From Actinomadura sp. DC4 (lineage in GTDB: Bacteria; Actinomycetota; Actinomycetes; Streptosporangiales; Streptosporangiaceae), in the NCBI RefSeq assembly GCF_030406325.1, contig NZ_JAUEQY010000025.1:62001-126000 (forward strand): a DNA stretch of 64,000 nt. The letters are read 5' to 3'. The notes below the pieces were generated by a model, which saw only the letters and a program-made list of their open reading frames with translations, made no database searches and was not told the DNA's origin. Shown here piece after piece: positions 1-8,178 of this stretch. The number at the start of each line of letters is the position of its first letter. Position 1 is the first letter of the stretch. The position numbers and the translations under genes were made by a program.

Positions 1-953
1 AAGTGGGCCGGCACGCCGCTCCACTGGGTGAGCCGGTGCTCGTCCGTCAGGCGCAGCGCCCGCTCCTCGTCCCAGCGCCCCGCGGGCGGGAAGACGATCT
101 TGAGCCCGTACGTGGGGCCGTTGGCGAGGACGACGCAGGCGCCGGAGACGTGGAACAGCGGGTTGGCGCACATCGTCGCGCGCTGTACGCCCGGCGGCGC
201 CTGGCGCCGGTCCGGGCCGCCGGTGAGGGTGACGGCCGCGCCGCCGAGGCCGCCGAACAGGCCGAAGTGCACGAAGTTGCGATGCGTCAGCGTCGCGCCC
301 TTCGGACGGCCGGTCGTACCGCTGGTGAACATGATGGCCGCCGGGTCGTCCTCGTCGATCGCGACGTCCGGCAGCTCGGCGGGAGACGTCCGCGCGGCGG
401 CGGCGCTCAGGTCGCCGAAGTCCGTCACCGTGGCCGACGTCTCCCGAAGCCGCTCCAGGGGCCGGCCCGCGCCGAACACCACCCGGGGTTCGGTCAGGGC
501 GATGCCGTACTCCAGCTCGGCAGGGGCCCACCAGCCGTTGAGTCCGACCATGACGGCGCCCAGCGCGAGGGTCGCCCAGAAGGTCAGGACGTAGTCGACG
601 CCGTTGGGCGCCGCGACCGCCACCCGATCGCCCTTCCCGACTCCGTACCGCTCACCGAGCACCTCGGCGCACGCGGCGACGCGGCGGAGCGTCCCGGCGA
701 AGGTGAGCGTTTCGGCCGGGTCGCCGGCGAAGACGAGGTACGGGGCGTCGGGCATGTCCCGCGCGGCCTTCCGCAGCAGGCCGGGTACGTGCGGCGCCCG
801 CTGGACGAAGACCTCGGCGGGCGCCCCGAGCACCGGCTCGACCCGGCGCTCGAACGGTGCGCCCGGTCCGGTGAGCACCGCGCGCAGCTCCTCGCTCAAC
901 GACGCGTCCCCGCTCCAGCGGAGCGTCGGGACCTCCGCGGTCTCCTCGATCAC
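1..953 (-). CDS. Acyl-CoA synthetase, AMP-binding (3' end outside window)
   Basis: Predicted AMP-forming carboxylate-CoA ligase of the ANL superfamily; it would activate an acid substrate in the cytosol. The reverse-strand frame shows GDRVAVAAPNGVDYV, then the P-loop FTSGTTGRPKG from about residue 209 and FHVSGACVV after it; the C-terminal domain lies beyond base 1. I chose the GTG at 953 because AGGAGG sits five bases upstream; the GTG at 956 would leave only two bases. It is the last visible gene of a minus-strand operon after the acyl-CoA dehydrogenase, with a 93-base gap that holds a tandem duplication of this very start region. The substrate is unknown. Confidence 0.9.
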   Translation of the reverse strand, partial: MIEETAEVPTLRWSGDASLSEELRAVLTGPGAPFERRVEPVLGAPAEVFVQRAPHVPGLLRKAARDMPDAPYLVFAGDPAETLTFAGTLRRVAACAEVLGERYGVGKGDRVAVAAPNGVDYVLTFWATLALGAVMVGLNGWWAPAELEYGIALTEPRVVFGAGRPLERLRETSATVTDFGDLSAAAARTSPAELPDVAIDEDDPAAIMFTSGTTGRPKGATLTHRNFVHFGLFGGLGGAAVTLTGGPDRRQAPPGVQRATMCANPLFHVSGACVVLANGPTYGLKIVFPPAGRWDEERALRLTDEHRLTQWSGVPAH

Positions 954-1048
954 CACGACCTCCTGAGAGTGGGTCCGTACGGGAGAGCGAGCACATCCTC
1001 GATCACCACGACCCCCCGAAGGCGGGTCCGTACCGGAGAGCGGGACTC
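943..1048. repeat. 53-bp tandem direct duplication over a ribosome binding site and start
   Basis: Two adjacent 53-base copies (943-995 and 996-1048) match at 42 of 53 positions; the first 18 bases are identical. On the minus strand the 943-995 copy carries the AGGAGG and GTG start of the ligase gene. In the 996-1048 copy, upstream in transcription, the Shine-Dalgarno has become GGGGGG but the GTG-ATC-GAG remains. The unit is not a multiple of three, so a start in the upstream copy would give only an 18-codon peptide ending at the real start region. Confidence 0.85.
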
Positions 1049-2297
1049 ACTCCCGCCGCCGGGCCAGGAGTTCGCGGAACGGCACGTCGCGGTCGGCGGA
1101 CCGTTCGCGCGGCAGGCCGAGGATCCGTTCGGCGATGGCGTTGCGCTGGATCGCGTCCGTGCCGCCCCCGATCCGCAGGCCCTGCGCGCTCAGCAGGAGC
1201 TGCTGCCACTCCCCGCCGGCCGGGGCCTCGTCGCCGAGCAGCGCGCCGTCCGCTCCCTCGATGGCCAGGCCCAGCTCCGCCGCCTCGTGGGCCCGGCGGG
1301 CGGCCAGCAGCTTCATGATCGACGCCTCCGGGCCCGGCGGCGTGCCCCGGCCGAGGGCGGCGCGCATCCGCAGGCCCAGGAACCCCAGGATCCCGTCCAG
1401 CGTGATCACCTGCGCCAGCCGCTGCCGGATCACCGGGTCCTCCAGCCGCCCGCGCGACCGCGCCAGCTCGGCCAGCGCCGCGCCCCTCGCCCCGCCGCCG
1501 CTGCCTCCGATCATCGCGCGCTCGGTGGCCAGTGTCGTGTGCGCGACCGCCCATCCCGCGTCCGGCTCGCCGACCACGTTCGCGCCGGGGACGCGGACCC
1601 CGTCGAGGAACACCTCGTTGAAGTGGTACGAGCCGTTCATCTGCCGCAGCGGCCGTACCTCGATCCCCGGCGTCCGCATGTCGAGCAGGAAGAAGGTGAT
1701 GCCGCGGTGCTTGGGCACGTCCGGGTCGGTGCGGGCCAGCAGGATCGCCCAGTCGGCCACCCGCGCGCTGGAGGTCCACACCTTCTGCCCGTCGACGACC
1801 CAGCCGTCGCCGTCGCGCACCGCGCGGGTGCGCAGGGCCGCGAGATCGGAACCGGCCTCCGGCTCGCTGTAGAGCTGGCACCAGACGTGCTCGCCGCGCA
1901 GCAGCGGCGGCAGGTGCTCGCGGCGCTGCTCCGGGGTGCCGTGCCGCATCAGGGTGGGGGCGACCATCGACAGGCCGATCAGCAGCGGCCCGGAGGAGGC
2001 GCCGGACGCCGCCGCCTCTCCGGCGAAGATCGCCTCCTCGGCGGGGGTGCCGCCCAGGCCGCCGTACGCCACGGGCCAGGAGATCCCGGCCCAGCCGCCC
2101 TCGCAGAGCCGCGCCTGCCAGGCCTGCGCCGCGCGTACGTTGGCGAGCTCGGTCTTCTCGTACTCCTCCGCCGAGGCCGCCGCCTCGAAGTGCGGCCGCG
2201 GCCGCACCGTCCCGGCGAACCCCGGAGCGTTGTCCGCGAGCCAGGCCCGCGCCCGGGCGCGGAACGCCGCCTGCTCGGCGGTGTCCTGGATTTCCAC
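1047..2297 (-). CDS. Acyl-CoA dehydrogenase (FadE28-like class)
   Basis: FAD-dependent acyl-CoA dehydrogenase of 416 residues, introducing a 2,3-double bond into an acyl-CoA. It shows the usual order: N-terminal helices, WPVAYGGLGG, the flavin-contacting WCQLYSEPEAGSDLA and VDGQKVWTSSA, then C-terminal GGTDAIQRNAIAERILGLPRE. The GTG start at 2297 is preceded by AAGGAG five bases upstream. It lies 20 bases after the SDR gene and before the ligase gene in one operon. The C-terminal type resembles the subunit that in steroid catabolism pairs with a second, shorter dehydrogenase; no partner is adjacent here. Confidence 0.93.
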   Translation of the reverse strand: MEIQDTAEQAAFRARARAWLADNAPGFAGTVRPRPHFEAAASAEEYEKTELANVRAAQAWQARLCEGGWAGISWPVAYGGLGGTPAEEAIFAGEAAASGASSGPLLIGLSMVAPTLMRHGTPEQRREHLPPLLRGEHVWCQLYSEPEAGSDLAALRTRAVRDGDGWVVDGQKVWTSSARVADWAILLARTDPDVPKHRGITFFLLDMRTPGIEVRPLRQMNGSYHFNEVFLDGVRVPGANVVGEPDAGWAVAHTTLATERAMIGGSGGGARGAALAELARSRGRLEDPVIRQRLAQVITLDGILGFLGLRMRAALGRGTPPGPEASIMKLLAARRAHEAAELGLAIEGADGALLGDEAPAGGEWQQLLLSAQGLRIGGGTDAIQRNAIAERILGLPRERSADRDVPFRELLARRRE

Positions 2298-2317
2298 CGT
2301 GACTCCTTAAGAGGTTC

Positions 2318-3229
2318 TCAGCGCAGTCCGGGCGCCCGGGTGCCGAAGAGATCGGTGCCGATCCGTACGCCGAGCGTCGTCGCGTCCCAGCGCCGCTGCC
2401 CGCTGGAGATGGTGGCGGCCTCGTGCCAGCCCTTCATCAGGTGGATCTCGTCGTGGATCGCCCGGATGACCTGGCCGGTGACGTGCTGCGACTGGTCACT
2501 GGCCAGCCAGGCGACCAGCGGCGAGCTGCCCGCCGGGTCCATCGGGTGGTACTCGTCCTCGCCCAGGTCGTCCGGCTCGAACGCCGTGAGGTCCGGGCCC
2601 ATCGTCGCGGTGAGGCGGGTCAGGCCGCCCGGGCCGATCGCGTTGACCGTCACGCCGAGCCGGTGGAGTTCGAGGCTGGTGGTGAGGGTCAGCCCGACGA
2701 TCGCGGCCTTGGCGGTGGCGTAGTTGCTCTGCCCGAAGTTGCCGGCGAGCCCGGCGCCGGACGTGGTGTTGATGACCCGGCCGGTGAACCGCTCGCCCGC
2801 CTTGGCGCGGCCGCGCCAGTGCCGGGCCGCCAGGTGCGTCATCAGCCAGGTGCCCCGTACGTGCACCCGCATCACCAGGTCGAAGTCCTCCGGGGTCATG
2901 TTCCAGATGACCTTGTCGCGGGCGATGCCGGCGTTGTTGACCACGACGTCGAGCCGCCCGAACGTCCCGACCGTACGGTCGACCAGCGCCTGTGCCTGTT
3001 CCTCGTCGGCGACGTCGCCGTGGTCGGCGATCGCGGTGCCACCACGCTTGGCGATGAGGCCGGCGACCTCGTCGGCGTCCCGACCGGCGCCCTCTCCCCG
3101 TACCGTCGTCCCGAGATCGTTGACGACGACCTTCGCGCCGTGGCCGGCCAGCTCGAGCGCGTGTCCCCGCCCGATCCCGTGACCGGCGCCGGTCACGATG
3201 ACGACCTTGTCCTCGAGCAGAAGGGTCAC
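2318..3229 (-). CDS. SDR oxidoreductase, about 303 residues
   Basis: NAD(P)-dependent short-chain dehydrogenase/reductase. The cofactor motif TGAGHGIG is at about residues 13-20, NNAG follows, and the catalytic tyrosine-lysine is in YATAKAA. It is longer than a minimal SDR because of an insert and tail after the active site, like the multifunctional beta-oxidation 3-hydroxyacyl-CoA dehydrogenase branch. The GTG start overlaps the stop of the upstream amidohydrolase gene as GTGA, so the two are probably translationally coupled. A role in the 3-hydroxyacyl-CoA step is inferred from the operon. Confidence 0.9.
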   Translation of the reverse strand: MTLLLEDKVVIVTGAGHGIGRGHALELAGHGAKVVVNDLGTTVRGEGAGRDADEVAGLIAKRGGTAIADHGDVADEEQAQALVDRTVGTFGRLDVVVNNAGIARDKVIWNMTPEDFDLVMRVHVRGTWLMTHLAARHWRGRAKAGERFTGRVINTTSGAGLAGNFGQSNYATAKAAIVGLTLTTSLELHRLGVTVNAIGPGGLTRLTATMGPDLTAFEPDDLGEDEYHPMDPAGSSPLVAWLASDQSQHVTGQVIRAIHDEIHLMKGWHEAATISSGQRRWDATTLGVRIGTDLFGTRAPGLR

Positions 3230-4098
3230 GGCTGCCTCCTCGGGTCGAGCTTGAGCACCCGGCGGGCGTTCTCGTGCAGGAACCGGGGCCACACGTGGTC
3301 GCGGAACGGGACGCCCGGCAGCTCGGCGAAGATGCGCTCCAGCGACAGGCCCATCGGGAAGTAGCCCCCGTAGATGATCCTGTCGGCGCCCCGGGTGTTC
3401 GCGTAGTCGACGATGGCCTTCGGGTAGTGCTTGGGCGCGAAGGCGCTGGTGGAGTAGTACAGGTTGGGCCACTTGACCATCAGCGCGACGGCCAGGTCGA
3501 CCCACGGCCGGCAGCCGTGGCGGGTGACGAAGACGAGCTCGGGAAAGTCGTACATCACCTCGTCGATGCGCTCGACGCGCTGCGGGTCCATCTTCAGCCG
3601 CGGTCCGGGGACTCCGGCGCACACGAAGATCGGGAGGTCCAGCTCCACGCACTTGGCGTAGATCGGGTACATCTTCCTGTCATCGATCGGGACCTGCGGG
3701 AACGTTCCCGCCGGGAACGCGGTGACCGCGCGGATGCCGAGCTCCTCGTAGTCCCGGACGATCTTGCGTACGCCGTCCATGCCCGTGTTGGGATCCACGG
3801 CGCAGGCGCCGGCGAACCGTTCGGGGAACTTCGCGAGCGCCCGCCGGGAGACCTCGTCGTCGACCCCGATGAGGCCGATCTCGACGTGGTGGCGGTCCAT
3901 CTCCCGCAGCGTGACGCCGATCGGGTCGTCTCCCGGCGGTTCCTTCGGCGCGTCCGTGAACACGTGCTCCGCCGGAAACGCCATTGCACGCGAGGCCGCG
4001 TCCTTCGTCTGCCGCCGGATGAAGTCGTACTGCTCCGAACCCTCACGAGGGAAGGCGATCATCGTGTCGATGACGGGCGTACCGGCCGTGAACGTCAT
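3226..4098 (-). CDS. Amidohydrolase family 2 (TIM-barrel) protein
   Basis: Putative metal-dependent hydrolase or decarboxylase of the amidohydrolase-2 (ACMSD-like) family, 290 residues. Visible family features are an early IDTMIAFP strand in place of the usual metal-binding D-x-H, the VTAFPAGTFP strand, and VFVTRHGCRPW with a conserved histidine. The late Asp-Tyr-Pro-His seen in the three other copies here is replaced by IIYGGYFPMG. Missing or altered metal ligands make catalysis uncertain. I prefer the ATG at 4098 (AGGGAG just upstream) over an in-frame GTG at 4110. It heads a minus-strand operon and is divergent from a ligase gene across an AT-rich promoter gap. Confidence 0.85.
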   Translation of the reverse strand: MTFTAGTPVIDTMIAFPREGSEQYDFIRRQTKDAASRAMAFPAEHVFTDAPKEPPGDDPIGVTLREMDRHHVEIGLIGVDDEVSRRALAKFPERFAGACAVDPNTGMDGVRKIVRDYEELGIRAVTAFPAGTFPQVPIDDRKMYPIYAKCVELDLPIFVCAGVPGPRLKMDPQRVERIDEVMYDFPELVFVTRHGCRPWVDLAVALMVKWPNLYYSTSAFAPKHYPKAIVDYANTRGADRIIYGGYFPMGLSLERIFAELPGVPFRDHVWPRFLHENARRVLKLDPRRQP

Positions 4099-4135
4099 GC
4101 GCTCCCTCACTCACGGGCGTTGTCGTACCATGACT

Positions 4136-4157
4136 TTCATAATATATATAATCTCAT
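4136..4157. promoter_or_regulatory. AT-rich operator-like site A, with TATAAT for the ligase gene
   Basis: In the gap between the divergent amidohydrolase and ligase genes. It fits the pattern shared with five other gaps: left arm TTCAT (TTGAT-like), central ATATAT, right arm CTCAT. TATAAT at 4147-4152 can serve as the -10 element for the rightward ligase gene, so a bound repressor would block it directly. This is a motif inferred by eye. Confidence 0.5.
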
Positions 4158-4188
4158 TCGCTTCCTGACGCATCCCCGGAGGTGCGCG

Positions 4189-5823
4189 GTGCCCGCCGAA
4201 CCCCCGGACGCCCAGGCCCGGTCCGACGACCCGCGAGCCGACCTCCGCTGGGGGACGACCGGGGCCCTGCTCGCCGAGGTCGCCGCGCGGATCCCCGGCG
4301 CCGAGGCGGTCGTCGACGGCGACCTGCGCCTGACGTACGCGGAGCTGAACGCCCGGGTGACCGACGCGGCGCGCGCGTTCCTGGCGGCCGGGCTGGTCAC
4401 GGGCGAGCGCGTCGCGATCTGGGCGCCCAACTCCGCCCAGTGGATCGTCGCCGCGCTCGGCCTGCAGCGCGCCGGCGGCGTGCTCGTGCCGCTCAACACC
4501 CGCTTCAAGGGCGCCGAGGCGGCGTTCGTCCTGCGCAAGAGCCGCGCCCGCGTCCTGTGCACGGTGACCGGATTCCTCGGCCGCGACTATCCCGCGGAAC
4601 TCGCCGCCGCCGGAGAGCTGCCGGGCCTGCGGAGCGTCGTCGTGCTCACCGGCGCGTCCCGCGACGGCCTGACCTCCTGGGACGACTTCGTCGGCGACGG
4701 CCGCGCGGTCACCGACGCCGAGGTCGAGCGGCGTGCCGCCGAGGTCGGGCCCGAGGACCTGTCCGACATGCTGTTCACCTCGGGGACGACGGGTGATCCC
4801 AAGGGCGCGATGTGCGCACACGGGCAGACGCTGCGGGCGTACGCCGTGTGGGGACGGGTCGTCGGGCTGCGCCAGGGCGACCGCTACCTGATCGTCAACC
4901 CGTTCTTCCACGGCTTCGGCTACAAGGCGGGCTGGCTCGTCTCGATCATGGTGGGAGCGACGATCCTCCCGGCGCGGACGCTGGACGTGCCGTACGTCCT
5001 CGACCTGGTGCGCCGCGAGCGGGTGACGGTGCTGCCCGGGACGCCGGCCCTGTACCAGACCATGCTCGAACACCCGGACTTTCGCGCGGAGGGCGTCGCC
5101 AGCCTGCGGCTGGCGGTCACCGGTGCGGCGAACGTGCCGCCGACGCTGCTCTACCGGATCCGCGACGAACTCGGCTTCGAGCACATCGTGACCGGCTACG
5201 GCCTGACCGAGTCGTGCGCCATCGTGTCGATGTGCCGCTACGACGATCCGCTGGAGATCGTGGCGACCACCGCCGGGCGCCCGCTGCCCGGCCTGGAGGT
5301 GACCATCGTGGGCAGGGACGGCCGTCCCGTGCCCGCCGGGAGCGAGGGCGAGGTGCTCGTCCGCGGGTACACGGTCATGAGGGGCTACTTCGGCGAGGAG
5401 TACGCCACCGCGGCCACGATCGACGCCGGCGGCCGGCTGCACACCGGCGACATCGGCGTGATCGATGAGTCCGGGCGGCTCAGGATCACCGACCGGATCA
5501 AGGACATGTACATCGTCGGCGGGTTCAACGCCTATCCCGCCGAGATCGAGAGCATCATGAGCCGGCATCCGGCCGTGGCCCAGTGCGCCGTGGTCGGGGT
5601 GCCGGACGAGCGGCTGGGCGAGGTCGGGGCCGCGTTCGTCGTGCCTCGTACGGGCGAGCGGCTTGACGGGGCCGACCTCATCGTCTGGAGTCGGGAGAAC
5701 ATGGCCAACTACAAGGTCCCGCGCCAGGTGCACGTCGTCTCCGCGCTGCCGGTCAACGCGGCCGGCAAGGTGCTCAAGACGGTGCTGCGCGAGCGGCTCG
5801 CCGCCGTGGAGGAGATGCCGTGA
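4189..5823 (+). CDS. Acyl-CoA synthetase, FadD3-like
   Basis: AMP-forming CoA ligase of 544 residues. It has the P-loop FTSGTTGDPKGAMCAH, then NPFFHGFGYKAG, TGYGLTES, the HTGDIG hinge region, RITDRIKDMYIVGGFNAYPAE and the A10 lysine in NAAGKVLK. The run FTSGTTG.KGAMCAH with NPFFH.FGYKAG is as I remember it from mycobacterial FadD3, which activates the steroid-ring propionate HIP; substrate identity is only inferred. GTG at 4189 follows GGAGGT with five-base spacing. The downstream hydrolase gene overlaps its stop (GTGA), so the two form an operon driven from site A. Confidence 0.92.
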   Translation: MPAEPPDAQARSDDPRADLRWGTTGALLAEVAARIPGAEAVVDGDLRLTYAELNARVTDAARAFLAAGLVTGERVAIWAPNSAQWIVAALGLQRAGGVLVPLNTRFKGAEAAFVLRKSRARVLCTVTGFLGRDYPAELAAAGELPGLRSVVVLTGASRDGLTSWDDFVGDGRAVTDAEVERRAAEVGPEDLSDMLFTSGTTGDPKGAMCAHGQTLRAYAVWGRVVGLRQGDRYLIVNPFFHGFGYKAGWLVSIMVGATILPARTLDVPYVLDLVRRERVTVLPGTPALYQTMLEHPDFRAEGVASLRLAVTGAANVPPTLLYRIRDELGFEHIVTGYGLTESCAIVSMCRYDDPLEIVATTAGRPLPGLEVTIVGRDGRPVPAGSEGEVLVRGYTVMRGYFGEEYATAATIDAGGRLHTGDIGVIDESGRLRITDRIKDMYIVGGFNAYPAEIESIMSRHPAVAQCAVVGVPDERLGEVGAAFVVPRTGERLDGADLIVWSRENMANYKVPRQVHVVSALPVNAAGKVLKTVLRERLAAVEEMP

Positions 5824-7235
5824 GCTCCCTGTCCGGCCCGATCGAGGGCGACCCGAAGCTGATCTCCACGTTCTTCGACCTGGGCGCCCTCGGCTACGTC
5901 GCCGAGGAGTACTTCCTGTCCGGCGACGCCCGCTCGTACGAGACCGCCGGAGAGACCGGCGACGACGGCCGCTGGCAGGCACGCGAGAGCGGACGCGCGC
6001 CGTTCACGACGCGGATGGTGGTGTACCGGCCGGCCGATCCGGCGGCGTTCAACGGCTCGGTCGTGCTGGAGTGGCTCAACGTCACCGCCGGCGCCGACGC
6101 GCCGGCCGGCTGGCTGACGACGCACCGGCACCTGCTCCGCGCGGGCTTCGCCTGGATCGGCGTGTCGGTACAGCGCGTGAGCGTCGAGGGCGGCGGCATC
6201 CTCACCACCGGCTCCGCGCGCGACGACGCCCATCCTCCGATCGTGCTCCCGGCGCTCAAGCAGAGCGACGCCGGCAGGTACGCCGCCCTCGCCCACCCCG
6301 GCGACGCCTTCGCCCTCGACATCTTCACCCAGGCCGGAGCGGCCGCGCGGCGGCCGGGCGGGTCCGGGGTGCTGGGCCCGCTGACGGCCTCGCGCGTGCT
6401 GGCCATGGGGCAGTCTCAGTCGGCCGCGTACCTCGTGACCTACGTGAACGCGATCGCACCGATCGCGGACGGCTTCGACGGCTATCTGATCCACGGCCGG
6501 CCCGGACGGCCCGCGCACCTGGCGGGGTGGCGCCACGAGGCACTCGCGGGCGGGGTCAGGGTCCGTACGGACGGCGCGGCCCCGATCCTCGTCCTGCAGA
6601 GCGAGACCGACGTGTTCGGCGTCCTCGCCTCGCTCGGCTCACGGCAGCCCGACGACGACCGGCTGAGGCTGTGGGAGGTCGCGGGCGCGGCGCACGCGGA
6701 CACCTACACGATGGCCGGCGCCTTCTCCGACTCCGGCGGGCTCTCCGCCGGGGAACTCGCGACGCTGCTCGCGCCCAAGACGGCACCGCTGGGCGTCGCC
6801 TACGAGGCGCCGATCAACTCCGGGCCGCAGCAGCACTACGTCGCGCAGGCCGCCCTCGCCGCACTCGACCGGTGGGCGCGCGAGGGCGCGCCGCCGCCGG
6901 TCGCGGACCGGCTGTTCCGCGACCCGGACGACCCGTCCGCGCCCCGCCTGGACCGCCACGGCATCGCGACGGGCGGGGTGCGCACGCCGTGGGTCGACGT
7001 GCCGGTGGCGGTCCTGTCGGGACTGGGCCAGGAACGGTCGCCCCGGCCGGCCATGCTGTTCGGCTCGACCCACCCGTTCGACGCGGCGACGCTCGCGGCG
7101 CTGTATCCGTCGGGGCCGGCCGACTACTGCGCGGCGTTCCAGGCGTCCGCGGAGCGTACGGTCGCGGCCGGCTTCCTGCTCGCCGAGGACCTGGAGGAGA
7201 TCGTCGCACTCGCCGCGGCCTCGTTCCCCGGCTAG
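5820..7235 (+). CDS. Alpha/beta hydrolase domain protein (Abhydrolase_10-like)
   Basis: A 471-residue predicted hydrolase resembling the actinobacterial alpha/beta-hydrolase-domain family. Supporting stretches are MVVYRPADPAAFNGSVVLEWLNV near the N-terminus, the nucleophile-elbow-like GQSQSA at about residues 199-204, LVLQSETDVFG (acid region) and EVAGAAHADTYT (candidate histidine). There is no signal peptide, so it should be cytosolic. Its GTG overlaps the ligase stop by four bases. Its place after a FadD3-like ligase suggests hydrolysis of an ester, lactone or ring-cleavage product, but no substrate can be assigned. Confidence 0.82.
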   Translation: MSSLSGPIEGDPKLISTFFDLGALGYVAEEYFLSGDARSYETAGETGDDGRWQARESGRAPFTTRMVVYRPADPAAFNGSVVLEWLNVTAGADAPAGWLTTHRHLLRAGFAWIGVSVQRVSVEGGGILTTGSARDDAHPPIVLPALKQSDAGRYAALAHPGDAFALDIFTQAGAAARRPGGSGVLGPLTASRVLAMGQSQSAAYLVTYVNAIAPIADGFDGYLIHGRPGRPAHLAGWRHEALAGGVRVRTDGAAPILVLQSETDVFGVLASLGSRQPDDDRLRLWEVAGAAHADTYTMAGAFSDSGGLSAGELATLLAPKTAPLGVAYEAPINSGPQQHYVAQAALAALDRWAREGAPPPVADRLFRDPDDPSAPRLDRHGIATGGVRTPWVDVPVAVLSGLGQERSPRPAMLFGSTHPFDAATLAALYPSGPADYCAAFQASAERTVAAGFLLAEDLEEIVALAAASFPG

Positions 7236-7326
7236 ATCGTTGATGGGGAGTATGTGCGGGTCGGTCAGTGGTCGTAGGCGATCAGTGATCGTTTGACGGG
7301 TGCGTCGATGAGCCGGTTTCGACTCG

Positions 7327-8058
7327 TCACGGGCGGGCGTGGACGCCGACGCCCCCGGAGACGACGAGGTCCTCGCCGGTGATGTAGCCGGCGGCGGGTG
7401 AGGCGAGGAAGGCCACGGCCTCGGCGATGTCGGCGGGGGCGCCGGCGCGGCCGAGCGGGACGTCCCGGGCCCAGGCGTCGATCATCTCCGGGGAGACGCC
7501 CAGCCTGCCGTAGGCAGGAGTGTCGATCAGCCCCGGGCTGACGGCGTTGACGCGAATGCGGCGGGGGGCGAGTTCGAGCGCGAGGGACCGCATGAGGGGC
7601 GGCAGGGCGCCCTTGGCCGCCGTCATCGCGGCGCCGAGTCCCTCGCCGGCGCCCACGGTGAACACGACCGAGGCACCCTCGTTGAGGAGCGGAAGCGCCT
7701 TCTGCAGGGTGAAGAAGGCGCCCTTGACGTTGACGTCGAACAGGGCGTCGAAGGCGGTCTCGTCGGTCGACTCGATCGGGCCGGGCCGGGAGACGCCCGC
7801 GTTGAGGAAGAGCAGGTCGAGGGAGCCGAGTCGCCGGCGTACCTGCTCCATCGCCTGGTCGAGGTCCGGCAGGGACCGTGCGTCGGCCCGGACGGCCACG
7901 ACGTCTTCGGGAAGCCCGGCGCCGGCGAGGCCGGTGAGGCCGGTGAGGCCGGTGAGGCCGGTGACCATGACGCGGTGGCCGCGGGAGTGGAGCAGTTCGG
8001 CGGTCGCCTTGCCGATGCCGCTGGTTCCACCGGTGATGAGAGCTGTGGGTGCGGACAT
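7327..8058 (-). CDS. SDR oxidoreductase with TGL tripeptide repeat
   Basis: Classical 243-residue SDR: TGGTSGIG at about residues 9-16, LNAG in the place of NNAG, a serine in FTVGAGEG less clear than usual, and an ordinary SDR tail. I do not see a normal YxxxK: the expected place reads MTAAKGALPPL, so the catalytic tyrosine is replaced and activity is doubtful. After beta-strand 2 it carries four TGL tripeptides from a 9-base tandem repeat. It is divergent from a TetR gene over a short gap with two palindromes, so it is probably that regulator's target. It does not share the AT-rich promoter type of its neighbours. Confidence 0.85.
   Translation of the reverse strand: MSAPTALITGGTSGIGKATAELLHSRGHRVMVTGLTGLTGLTGLAGAGLPEDVVAVRADARSLPDLDQAMEQVRRRLGSLDLLFLNAGVSRPGPIESTDETAFDALFDVNVKGAFFTLQKALPLLNEGASVVFTVGAGEGLGAAMTAAKGALPPLMRSLALELAPRRIRVNAVSPGLIDTPAYGRLGVSPEMIDAWARDVPLGRAGAPADIAEAVAFLASPAAGYITGEDLVVSGGVGVHARP
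7929..7964. repeat. 9-bp tandem repeat (GGCCGGTGA x4) inside an SDR gene
   Basis: Four exact copies of a 9-base unit lie in frame in the minus-strand SDR gene and encode repeated Thr-Gly-Leu. An imperfect fifth copy precedes them. Because the unit is a multiple of three, copy-number changes by slippage would keep the frame and only alter a loop near the cofactor pocket. Confidence 0.9.
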
Positions 8059-8116
8059 GATGCGTTCCTCTTCCGTGCGCCTGGTAGATCAAGAATTCCG
8101 GCAGCATATGACCATC

Positions 8117-8178
8117 TGGCAGTGGCTGCCAAGCTGCCGATGAGTGCCAGCCTGGCAGTGCTGCGTTAGCCTGGGCGC
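8117..8178. promoter_or_regulatory. Two palindromic operators and leaderless promoter of a TetR gene
   Basis: Site 1 at 8117-8131 is TGGCAG-TGG-CTGCCA. Site 2 at 8145-8157 is TGCCAG-C-CTGGCA. Both are perfect inverted repeats built from the same hexamer in opposite orientation. Site 2 ends nine bases before a -10-like TAGCCT (8167-8172), which is itself six bases before the GTG of the TetR gene, as in leaderless actinobacterial mRNAs. A regulator on site 2 would cover the -35 region, which suggests autorepression and control of the divergent SDR. Confidence 0.65.

Noticed and set aside
3-2723. A 906-codon open frame on the + strand
   Set aside because: It lies opposite ordinary acyl-CoA dehydrogenase, ligase and SDR genes and has Arg/Ala/Gly-rich shadow composition with no family motif.
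7279-7291. Palindrome CGATCA-G-TGATCG between two convergent genes
   Set aside because: Too short and isolated, with no promoter nearby; no function can be supported.
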